This document shows, piece by piece, positions 54,082 through 64,000 of a DNA stretch of 64,000 nt. The DNA comes from Opisthocomus hoazin (Eukaryota; Chordata; Aves; Opisthocomiformes; Opisthocomidae). Below the pieces are notes generated by a model. The model did no database searches. It saw only the letters and a program-made list of their open reading frames with translations, and was not told the origin of the DNA. The DNA is taken from assembly GCF_030867145.1 (NCBI RefSeq), contig NC_134433.1:16899896-16963895 (forward strand). Reading direction: 5' to 3'. How positions within the stretch are numbered: the stretch's first letter is position 1; every line of letters starts with the position of its first letter. The position numbers and the translations under genes were made by a program.

Positions 54082-55810
54082 GTGAGTGTGGGTCTGGCTC
54101 TGCCTCTGGGAGCTGTGCCCGTGCCCTGCCAGGGCAGAGGAGCCCGAAAGCGTCGGCTCTGCAGCGGGAAGCTCGTGTGCCCGGTCCCACCGCTGCGGGA
54201 TCAAACGTGCGGCTGGCTACGGGCCGTCCCTGGCTCTCAGGAGCCGTTGCGCTGGGGCAGGACAGAGCTGAGTTTCTGGCTGCTGAGGGGAGCTGTGGGC
54301 ACGCTCCCACCTCGCGGGGCTGGGGCTGCTCTTGGGAGGTCCTGCAAAGTGCCCGGAGACTGTGTGGAGGGTGGAAAGTCTGGGAGAGGTCTTGGACATG
54401 CTCTCCTTACTGGTTTGGGGGGGGCATGACCCCGGGGTGGGAGCAGGAGGTGGTGCTGGGGGGCTCGGGTGCTGGGAGAGGGGCCAGGGCTGCTGACAGC
54501 CGCTGGGACCAGGGCCAGCCCAGGGGTGCTGGAGATGGAGACCGAGGCGCGCTCTGTCTTGGGGAAGTCCTTGTGCTGGGGACGCTGGAGGTGGGAAGGT
54601 GCGAAGGGAATGAACCCATGGGGACCTTCCTCTGATGGGGACCTTCGGGCTCCTCGGGAGTGAGCTAGTCGGGTGATGTCCCGCCTGGGAAGTGAGCCAG
54701 CCCTTTGGCTGCTGACGGCTCCTCAGCCCTCTCGCCCCGGCTATTTTCTCTTTCGTATCACCAGTGGGATGTACTGAGAAACCACAGAGTATTTAAAAGA
54801 AAAAAAAAATCAATAAAAATGAAGTCCTTCCTTCGGGCAAAGAGTCACCTCTGGCTTTAGCCATAATTATAAAGCAAAAACAGCGATGAAATAATCATGT
54901 CTCTGTGGAACAGCGGAGCCTTGTACACGAATTACTGCGAGTCAGTGTGTGTACAGCTAAAATTCACACGGAAGAGCACGTGATGCTCGTCAGGTGGTGG
55001 GAATGGTGGTGGGAGACAAAGGTGGGAAGAGATGAAAGGTGTACTTGCCCTTCGTAAAACAAGCTGTGTCCGGGCTTGAGGCGCTTGAATGTTTGATGGG
55101 CCGGAGCCAAGTTAACGGGAAGATGTGGGAATGATTTAACTTCTTGGCGGTGGCTGCGCTGACTGCTGCGGTGATCTCAGAGGTTTGTGCTGAGGTCCTC
55201 TCAGGACAAGGTCTGGAGAGCAGACTGTGTCTAAGTCGATTCCTTAGGCTTGATTGCCACCTTTGAAAATGGGTAATTGCCTGCAGATGTATGTTTTGGA
55301 ATTACACTTCACCTGTAGTGGGGGGTGTGTGACGCTGCAAGGAAAACGCTACCGAAGCAACAGCAAGGCAGCGGTCAGCAGCCGTCTGCAGCGGGCAGGG
55401 GGGCGGGCGGGCTCCTGGCTTGGCCTGGTTTGGTTTGTAAGTGCTTCCCTCGGACCCTCCGAGCCGGCCGGAGGAGCCGCAGGCGGTCGCCTCGGCTGCG
55501 GAGCAGAGATGGGAGAGGAGATCGGAGCGTGCGGGGCCGGGGCGCGAAGGCGGCCCTGGGATGTGGAGCAAGGTTTCGAGGGTGCCAGCGCCTTCTGCTC
55601 TGCCTGCGGATGCTGCTCCTCGTCCCCTTCCCCGGTGTCACTGCCCGCGTCCGCCAGCCCGGGCTGGAGCTGTGCCGTGTGGGGTGTGCGGAGCAGCCCA
55701 GCTGCCGGCCGGGGCGAGGGGACCGTGCCGGGGGGCTGGGGGGCACAGCAGGGCACGGCCGAGCACTGGGCAGTGTCTGACTGGGCTTGGGCACGGGAGC
55801 GTTAGTCGGG
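54082..55810 (+). other. RAP1GAP2: RAP1GAP2 intron; AT-rich pocket
   Basis: AT-rich pocket at 54760-54980 in otherwise mixed sequence. No exon or transposon recognised. Confidence 0.5.
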
Positions 55811-56090
55811 CTTGGTCCTGGGGTCAGCTCACCCTGGTCCTGGGGGTCAGCTCTCCCTGGTCCCGGGGGTCAGCTCAGCCTGGTCCCGGGGGTCAGCTCA
55901 GCCTGGTCCGGGGCTCAGCTCAGCCTGGTCCTGGGGGTCAGCTCAGCCTGGTCCCGGGGGTCAGCTCAGCCTGGTCCTGGGGGTCAGCTCAGCCTGGTCC
56001 GGGGCTCAGCTCACCCTGGTCCTGGGGGTCAGCTCTCCCTGGTCCTGGGGGTCAGCTCACCCAGTCCCGGGGGTCAGCTCACCCTGGCTG
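55811..56090. repeat. 22/23-bp minisatellite, 12 copies, in RAP1GAP2 intron
   Basis: Twelve units of CCTGGTCCCGGGGGTCAGCT plus CAG, most 23 bp; two shorter ones have CCGGGGCTCAGCT. The two short variants are about four units apart, suggesting duplication of a multi-unit block. Followed at 56520-56640 by looser repeats of GGGTCCCGCC type within a CpG-rich stretch. Confidence 0.95.
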
Positions 56091-58800
56091 GGCGAAGGCG
56101 AAGCTCCTGCCTTGGGTGCCCGCTGCAGATGGCCGGTGGGCGCCGGGGCTGCCCCGGGGCCGGTGCCAGTGCCGGTCCCGCAGCCGAGCCCCGCGCCAGG
56201 TCGGTGGTGTCTGGGGGTTCGCCAGAGCCCCGCTGACCGCGGGTTCGAGCCCCGGCGCGGCGCGGGCGGTGCGGGCCGACGCTCCTCTCTGCGGGGGGGA
56301 CGGGGTCGTTCGCGGCGGCCTGTCCCGGAGCGGCGGGGCTGGCAGCGCGGGTGCGAAGGGGCTGGGGGCGGCGGGGCCGGCCCGGGGCCGCTCCCGGGGC
56401 CGCTCCCGGTGCCGCTCCCGGGCGTGCCGGCAGTCGGCAGCCGAGCGCCGGGCTCGGGTCCCCGGCGTGCGGGGGGAGCGGGGGGTGCGGGGGCCCTGCT
56501 GCTGCGGGCCGCGGGGCCGGCTTTGCTCCCCGCGGGGGGTCCTGCCTGGGGGGGTCCCACCCGGGGGTCCCGCCTGGGGTCCCACCGGGGTCTCTCCCGG
56601 GGTCCCGCCCGGGGTCCTGCGCAGCGCTGCGCCCTGGGGACCCCCGCAGCGGTGCGTGGTCGCTGCACCCCGGCACGCCTGCCCATCCCCGGGCTGGGGA
56701 GGCCGAGGCGGGGGTCGGCAGTCCAAACGGAGGTAAAACGGTAAAAGTAGCGGAACGGGGGGAAAGCGGGGCCGTGCGTCTGGGGGCTCCAGCGGGTCGT
56801 CAGCCAGCTCTCGCTGCCGCCGCGTTATTTGCTTTCTATGCGAGGAAATTAGTCCGTCAGCCGTGGTTCTGTTGCCAGCTCGGGGTCCGCTGGCCCGTGG
56901 GCGAGCAGGTCAGCCCTGCGCCGTGGCCCAGCCGGGGCTGCGATGGGTCCCCGTGCCGGGCGGGTGGGCGCAGGGCTGCCCACCGAGCCCCGGCCGCAGC
57001 CTGGCTGCGGTGCTGGCGCCCGGGGCACGCAGCGCTGGGCTGAGCGGGTCCCGCCGCCCCGGGAAGGGCCCGTCCCAGCCCCGGCCACTTCTCTGAAACC
57101 TGGGCTTTGCCCTCGCAGCAGCGCTGGCTGCAGCCTGAGATAGGGACGGTCCCATCCCGCACAGCCGCAGCCCCGGGGCTCTGCCCTGCCCGGTCTGGGG
57201 GTGCAGAGATGCCCCGAAACGCCCTTTGCTGCCGCTGAGCCCCGCTGCCGGCCCTGCCGGCTCCTGGGGCCGTGAGAAGAGGGGCTGCCGGTGGGCAGCA
57301 CTGCCGTCCGCCCCGGCCGTGGGGTGACCGCAGCAGGCGACGCTGGGGCTCACACCTGGTGTCCTTAGCTGGGACAGAAATGGATTTGGGGGTTTGTTTG
57401 GTTTCAGTGGTGGTTTTTTGGTGTCTCACTTTTGTGACGGAAGATGAGCCCAAGCAGGGTATGTGCCAGGACAGGTCTGCCTGTCTCTGCCCCTTGCCCT
57501 CCGGCACGCTTGGGGCTGAGGGGAAAGGCGTTCTCTGCACGGAGAGCTCATGCAGCACCAGGGTTTGGACATTGCAGCTGTGCCAGGGTGATTCGCCGGG
57601 CGGGGGTCCGTGGCTGGTGGAGCTCAAACAGCGCAGCATCCCGCTGACACCATGTTCACGTGCAGAACCACCCCCAAAATCACATCTGTTTTCTAGAGGG
57701 GGCAAAACAGCCTGGGAGATGGGAGCCTTGATGATAGCCTGTTTTCTTTGTGGACAGAAATGACTTCCAGTGGGCACAAGTGCTGCTCCCTTTGCTGAGG
57801 CACCATACAATTTTAAGAAGAAAAATCGAGAAGGGTCTGAGGAGCTTTGGCCAGGTCTGGTTGAGCAGAGGCACAGCTCCCCCTGGTCCTCATGGCCTCA
57901 GCAGTGAGGGTGGGGCAGGGCCCCAAGAGCCCCCTGGGGCTGGGGACACAGACCCTCCATGTGCAGAGGGGAGCGGTTGGAGCCCCGAGGCCCCGCTGCC
58001 GCTTGGTACCCGCTGGCACACGGCACCGGTGGGAGAGGGCGAGCCGGAGGGGTCGGTCTGTGCTCATCGGCTCCCGGCGCTGCCGGGGTGCGTGCTGCAC
58101 CAAGGTCCTCGGTGAGCAGCATGGCAGGGCCGCTCGCTCTGCGCGGCGTGGCGAAGCGCGGCGTGGCGAAGTGACAAACGAGGGGACGCCGGGGACAGGG
58201 TGCGGGGAGCGGGGCGCAGCCCAGCCGCGGTGCTCGCCCCGGGAGGTGAGCAGCAGCGGGGCCGCAGTCAGCCCTGCCTCGGCCAGCCCCCTGTGGGCTG
58301 GGGATTTGCAAAATCTAGCCGGTCGCAACGTCTCGCCGCTATCTGCGGCGAGCAGGCGGGCGCGCTTCCCTCTTCGTGGAAGGGCCGTTATCGCGCCCGC
58401 TGCCCCAGAGACACCCAGCCCCGCGCAGCATCCTTGCAGCGCGTTTCAGAGCCTGCCTGGGACAGAGGAAGCTTTCCCAGGAGCAGAAAGGTGCTGTCAG
58501 CTTGGAGGACTTGGGGGGTTTCAGCCATTTCATCCGGTAAGCCTTAACTATATAAAATTTTGGGGGAGGCTGGGGGGTACTGGCACAGCTCCACTGGTGC
58601 TCCCGCCCTGGGAGACTTCCCTTGGTATTTGGCTAGACGCTTTCCTCTCAGTGTCTGCCGTCGATATTTGGGTTTATTTGGGGGTTTGTTACTGCAGAAA
58701 CCCCAGCTATAGAGCGGAGGCAGCGGGCTGGGATCCGGCGGTACAAACGCCGCTTCCCGGTGACGTTGGAGGCGGCGCGGCGGCGCGTTCTGCTCGTGTG
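56091..58800 (+). other. RAP1GAP2: RAP1GAP2 intron; CpG-rich then mixed
   Basis: CpG-rich from 56100 to 56720 with GC-rich short repeats (GCTCCCGGGGCC type near 56395, GGGTCCCGCC type near 56560), then mixed sequence. Two copies of GTGGCGAAG(C)GCGG lie near 58150. No exon recognised. Confidence 0.45.
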
Positions 58801-58819
58801 CTACCCGGTCCCATATGTT

Positions 58820-58990
58820 AAAATGTTGTTGTTGCTGTCAAAACAGCCTTCACAAATTTAAAGCTAGATTATCCACAATTACATCTGCCCAGAGGACTTT
58901 GCAACCCCACGTGGGTCTATTTTTAGCTCTGTTTCAGAACTAATAAACCGCGCTGGCTTATATATCTCTTTCCTCCCGTATTTATAGCCT
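58820..58990. promoter_or_regulatory. AT-rich element with E-box and MEF2 site
   Basis: In a sharp AT-rich pocket, the palindrome CCCACGTGGG (58906-58915) is followed immediately by CTATTTTTAG (58917-58926), an exact MEF2 consensus. It looks like a conserved intronic enhancer; the motif matches are direct, the role inferred. Confidence 0.35.
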
Positions 58991-61900
58991 GTCAAAACAG
59001 GCGCTGTTTGCAGACGAGGGGAAGGCGGCCGCCCGGCCTGCTGAAAGCAAACGCTGCGGTGAGGGGGGGAGCCCTGATGGCTGCAGCGATGGAGACAGCA
59101 CCTGCCTGCACGGCGCGCTCCCCGACACCGGGCTGCGGGAGGACGGCGGGTCCCAGCTGCCGGTTCGGGGGGCTGTTGCCCGGCTCCGCGTGCCCGCGGG
59201 TCTCCCCTGGCCGTGGCCGTGCGGCCGCTCGCCGTCGGGCTGGCTGAGACGCGGGGAGCACCGGCAGCCCCGGCTCCGTGGAGCCCCGAGCAGGGCAGGG
59301 AGCACTGGCGCGGGAGCGCAGGCGCTGGGCCAAAGCCTGGGGTTTGTTCCTGACGATAATTTTGTTAATTACTGTACTGCTCCCGCTGGCTGTTGCCTTT
59401 CCTTCTAGTTGGCAGGGTCCTGGCTCCCTGATGGCAGCCGGCGCCGGTGAGCCCCGCGGTGCGGGAAGGTTCGGTGCTGGCAGGGCCTGTGGTCCCTGTC
59501 TGGAGCCGCCCCTCTCCAGCTCCGGTGTTTTATTTCCAGTGGGGCTTGCGATGCTGTTTTTGCGCTCGGTTAGCAAACACCAGCACCAGCGTGGGACCCG
59601 TGCGATACCCGAGAACCTCGCGTCTTCCAAAACCTGTTGTAGAAACCTGGCTCGTCTCAGAAGAGACGAGTAGAGGCTTGACAGGTACTTGAATAGGTCA
59701 GAGCTGCCTTACGAAGTCTCTGTGGAGACTCAAAGGTCACCCCTTTCAGACGCTGTCCTGTCTCGTTCCACTCAGATGTTAGCGATGTCGTGCCAGGGAC
59801 TGCAACAGCTCCTTCCTCCTACAGACAATTTGGTGTTAATCCTCTCCAATTTGGAACACAGAGCTCGGTGTTCTCTTCCCTGAGATGACACAGGTTACGT
59901 AGCTTGGTGACGTGGGGGTGACAGCCAGCCATCCCAGCTGCGCCGGGGCTCGGAAGCGCGACAGGGTTCCCGTCAGGTCTCCACTGGAGCTCCAAAAACC
60001 CGGTGTAACCGTGCTGGCCAAGAGATTCACTCTTCTCTTGCACGTTAAGCTTGAGGACAAGGAGGTGTCCTGACAGGCAGGAGGATGAGAACGTGGTGCT
60101 AAGAGGTACAGGATCAGACCGGGGTCTGTGTCCGCTGCCTGAGGGTGCCAGCGCTCAGGGAAGGAGTGGGAAGCGGGACACGCAAGTCGTGTCCTTTCGC
60201 CTGAGATGCCAGTCCCCTGGCAGGCTCTCTGCAGCCCGGGCTGGCAGGACAGGAGGGCTTTCCTTTCGACCGTGTTTGTGCCGTTGCCCACGGCCGCGGC
60301 TGGACGTGGTCTCGGCGGCTGGCTGGACGTGCACGAGAGGCTGCTCTGACCAGGGCTCTCCCGTGCTGCTGCAGGCCCGTCTCATCCCGGAGAGCACAAG
60401 CAGCCGTCCGGAGACCCTACAGCAGTACGGGCAGCGTGCACGGGGAGCTGGGACGGAGCCCGTACCCCGCTGCCCAGCATCCCTCGGGCACGGGTGCCAG
60501 CAGCCAGCGGGAGCTCCTGCCCACGGGCGTTGTGCCCTCCGCTTCCCAGAGCCCCGGCACCCTTGATCCAGGTCTCTTCTTCCCGGTGGCTGATGAGGTT
60601 GCACAGCATGAGGTGATTTAACGAGGTAGATGACCATTTTCCTGCTAACAACCACATCATTTTCTATCTTTTTCCTCTGGAGCAAGAGGCAAGGAAAAAG
60701 CCGTAGAGCAATAGAAACCCATTTCTGAACGTGATTGACTTCGGCACGTTCTCTGTTGTACGGATGTGTCACTGAAATAATACCTGTGTTTTAGCTCCAC
60801 GAATGACACGTCTCTGAACGCTGCCACGTCAAACAAGGTGGCAGAGGGAGATGGGTAACCGAGACGGCGGCGTCTCCGGGGGAGCCGGTGCGGGCTGCGG
60901 AGCTGCCGGTGCGCGGCGGCGGGCGCGTTGCTGCCGCAGCTGATGGGCACCCCTGGCAGCTCCCCGCCGCGCGTGGCGACGCGGGGTGCTGGTCCCCCCC
61001 CGAGGCTCCCGGCGGTGGGCAGCCTTTCTCCCCGGTCCGCGGTGCTGCCCGGGTGCGGGGCTGCTCCCGTGGGGCCGGGGAGCCCGTCACGCAGAGGCAG
61101 CTGCGATCCCTCCCCGTCACCACAACACCCAGCATCCAGGGCGATGGCGGCCTGGAGACCGCAGGAGGTTTTCCTGGGGGTCCCGTGGTGACAGATGGCA
61201 GTGCCAGGCTGGCTGCCCCCCGATAGGAGCCTGCGTGGGGTGGAGGGCAGCTCTCCCCAGAGCTTGGGCCCCAGCGAGCAGTCCCGGGGAGCCTGACCCT
61301 CTGCCCGAGCCCACCCTGCTCCTCCCCGCCTCTGCCTGGGGACCCTCCTTGCTCCCGCATCCCCGGCAGCGTCCTCGGGAAGGGGCATCGCGTGGCTGAG
61401 GTTGAAGTTGGGGCCGAATCCTGAGCTTGCCGGCTGGGTGCTGACGGCAGTTGATCGGAGTAACGGCTGCAGGGACGGTCTCTGTCGTGCGCGGGCAGCT
61501 GAGGAAGGACCGAGGGCGAGGGAGGGTGCTGGTGGTGCTGGAAGCGTTGGGCGTGCGGCTGATGTTTGTTTGCTGTGCATCCTGAATCTGGCTTTATTAG
61601 TGATGTTAATGATAAATGATGGCATTCAGCTCACTGATTTGCTAGTAAAATTCAAAGGGTCTGCTTGTGCTGTAAAGGCTTATTTCCTCTGCTGATTTGA
61701 TCTAATTGAATTGAATGCTGAAATCTTGGAGCTCATCTCTTCAGAAAGCCTGCATTCACAGGGAAAAATACCCCAAATTATCAGGAATACAATTTCCACA
61801 TAATTGTGCTGCTGTCATAGGCATGACTGCCCCGTGCTGTGTTTAACCACCAGAAGTGATGGAGGCACTCCAGGGAGCGAAGCGGGCAGGGGCTGCTGCG

Positions 61901-64000
61901 GCACCCGAGCCCCGGGGCTCCCTGCGTGCCCGCGGCCGCGGCGCGGACGCATCCTGCTGTCCCCTCTGTGCCGCTGCCCCGCTGCCCGGCCCTCGGCAGC
62001 TCGCTGTCTCCCCGTGCTGCTCTTGTCCTGTCCACAAAACGGCCCGGGTTCAGCACGGGGCTCGTCGGCCCCGTGACGTGCCGGGAGCCAGGGCCAGTGC
62101 TGCGCGGCTCCTCGGTGCTGAAGGGTGGGCCCGGCGCCAGAACACGACTCCTGCCGCGAAGTCCCCGATGCGCGTGGTGGGAAGGTGCTTTCTAAGAGCT
62201 GCTTATCAAGGCTGCGTCTCTCTGGAGGCTGCTGAAGGAGGAGCAGTTCCAAAAATACGGCCGTGAGAACCTATAGGTAGACGTATGGACACAAGTAGGT
62301 GGATGTCTGCAGACACGTAGGCAGGAGTGGATCCGTGTACCTTCTTGCATAAAGCAGACCCGCCTGTCCGAGCCCCCGGGGCTGTCAGGGGTGGTTTCTA
62401 CCGAGCGTGGACCGGAGAGCTGAATGTTCCTGTCTGACCCCGGAGCGTTTGACCCGGAAAGCGCTGCCGCGGTGGCCCTGGACGCACGGCCGCGCGCAGC
62501 CGACGAGGGGTCCTGTGCAAGTCACGGTCAGGCTTCTGGTGGCTTCCCGGGGCTGGATGACCCCTCCCTGCCAGGGGCTGCTGCGGCCCCTCCGGCGGCG
62601 ATGCCTGCGGCCGGTGACCCCCCGGAAAGGCGGGACGTGCACCTGGGCGACGCTTCCCCCCCGCGGGGCTGATTACGGGGCGGGGGGCACTCCTCGTGAG
62701 GCTTTGCTGCCCTGGTCGCCCGGAGGGGACGGGTGCGTCCCTGCCCTCGGCGGGAGCCGCGGTGCTGAGGGCTCGGGTTGGGTCGGCCGGTCGGCGTTCC
62801 GGTGCGTGGCCCGTGGGTGCCCGCTGCGTGCCCTGCGGCGCCCGGCCCGTGGTCCAGCCCTGCCCCCTCGCCGTGGGGAGCGCGGCCACCAGAAGAAGTG
62901 AGCGGGGGGATGATTTGGAGGTCACCTAATTAAAAGGCTGCGATTTCCAAGGCTGGTGGGGAGGATGAGAAGGACGCGGCACTGAGCGAGCGTGGCTGCT
63001 CACCGCTGTCTGGGGACGAGCTCCCAGCCGCGGGGCTGGCGGGTGCGGGGTGCGGGGCCCAGGGACGCGTGCCCGCGGCGTGGGGGCACGGCCGTGCTGG
63101 TGGCTGCCGCTGGCGGGACGGGCGCAGGCGGGACCCGTGCTCCGCGTGGCAAATCCCAGCAGCTCTCGCGCCCGAGCAAGCAGCCGCTCGTTTGGCTCCC
63201 GCCAGCCTGCCACACGGGCAAATATTTGCCGCCCGCTTCTCTGGGCGGCTCAGCGGAGGGGGAAGGGAAGGGGCGGCGTGGGGGTGGCACGGCGGGCAGG
63301 TCCCGTGGCCCGGCCCCGCTGTCACCAGTGCGCAGGTACGGGTCGCCTTTTGGGGTACAGGTAGCCGTGCTGTGGCATCCACTTTCAGTCTTTTGTGCTC
63401 TCAGTTTAATTTCAGCGTGATAATGCAAATCCATGTTTTATCGCTGCGCCAACGCGGAGATGTCTTTGTGCTCTGCGTGCTGCTGGGATGCACGGCAGCG
63501 TCTGAGGGCCACCGGGAGCACCCCTGCAGGAGCGTCCTGCTGGGCTCCGTGGCCAAACCCCTCTCCCTTCCAGCCTGCTCCGTGCTGGCCCTCGGCCCAC
63601 AGAGAGCTGCGCCTGATCCCCAGTTTTCCACCCGTTCTTGATGTCTCGGTTTGGGTGCTCTGACACCGGGCCGGGGCGCGCAGGGAGGAGGTGCTGCCAG
63701 GACCTGCGTCCTCCTCCGGTCGCCCAGACAGGGCTGCGTAGCTTGTCAGGGCCGGGACCTCTGCAGGCGGCGGTGGCAGGCGCTGATGGCACTGGGAGGT
63801 GTGGGCTCACCTCTGCCGAGGACAGGGAGCGAACAGGGGAGCAGGGAGGGCTGAGCCTCTCGGTTCCCACAGGGGAGCGATTTGCACCCCCATGGCTTAA
63901 TCGAGTTGGGGCTCAGCTCCTGCCACGTCTGCGTGCACCGGGAGCGGCAGCGGCACGGGCAGGGGGGCTGGCAGAGGCGGACCCGTGGCTGCCCACCCCG
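58991..64000 (+). other. RAP1GAP2: RAP1GAP2 intron to the right edge
   Basis: No exon with similarity to RAP1GAP2 or any other protein was found. AT-rich pockets at 60600-60800 and 61560-61860 stand out; the second is over 250 bp long and a good candidate for a conserved element. The rest is GC-rich, unique sequence without recognised transposons. Confidence 0.5.

Noticed and set aside
56236-56252. tRNA-like T-arm GGGTTCGAGCCCCG
   Set aside because: The B-box-like match is good, but the preceding 70 bases form no acceptor, D or anticodon stem, and there is no A box at the right distance. A similar GGTTCGAGCCCC at 44598 fails in the same way.

Overview
This is vertebrate nuclear DNA, almost certainly from a bird. 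The base composition is extremely GC- and CpG-rich, as on avian microchromosomes. Five dispersed copies of the 3' end of a CR1 (chicken repeat 1) non-LTR retrotransposon occur, the better ones ending in the diagnostic ATTCTGTG octamer pair. No prokaryotic gene structure is seen. Most long open frames are artefacts of GC-rich sequence or of tandem repeats; the real coding content is a handful of short exons recognised by protein similarity, splice sites and matching codon phase.

Layout. (1) 1-5.4 kb: a CpG island with a probable first coding exon on the minus strand (4118-4232). By position and synteny it is most likely CLUH, whose remaining exons would lie left of the window. Three ERR/NR5A-type nuclear-receptor half-sites surround it. 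(2) 5.4-9.5 kb: intergenic, small repeats and an AT-rich pocket. (3) 9.5-26.7 kb, minus strand: a complete CCDC92-family gene, best called CCDC92B, with three coding exons (20119-20272, 15520-15567, 11076-11704) giving 268 codons, a 5' exon in a CpG island at 26.5 kb and a probable 3' UTR down to about 9.5 kb. (4) 27-31.9 kb: intergenic, two CR1 fragments and a 52-bp minisatellite. (5) 31.9 kb to the right edge, plus strand: the 5' part of RAP1GAP2. Two alternative N-termini are visible. One is encoded by exons at 32090-32139 and 34427-34543; the other is the canonical MFxRKRSVSF exon at 47981-48024. Both end in phase 2 and both fit the shared exon at 51476-51511. The Rap-GAP catalytic domain lies outside the window to the right; 51.5-64 kb is intron.

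The gene order CLUH - CCDC92B - RAP1GAP2, with orientations minus, minus, plus, matches what I recall of human 17p13.3, which supports the assignments. The genes are neighbours and not a pathway: CLUH is a cytosolic RNA-binding protein for mitochondrial-protein mRNAs, CCDC92B is a little-studied coiled-coil protein, and RAP1GAP2 switches off Rap1.

The most notable features are the dual N-termini of RAP1GAP2 (only one carries the PKA/14-3-3 site, and the other uses an apparent GC-AG intron), promoter motifs (a D-box at 31911; ERR-type elements near the CLUH exon), a possible further RAP1GAP2 first exon at 54065 behind a perfect RFX X-box, and an unusually dense set of minisatellites. One of these, a 24-bp array at 36.9-37.6 kb, stays open in several frames on both strands purely because its unit is a multiple of three. 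I found no convincing new gene system; the interest is in alternative promoters and repeats.
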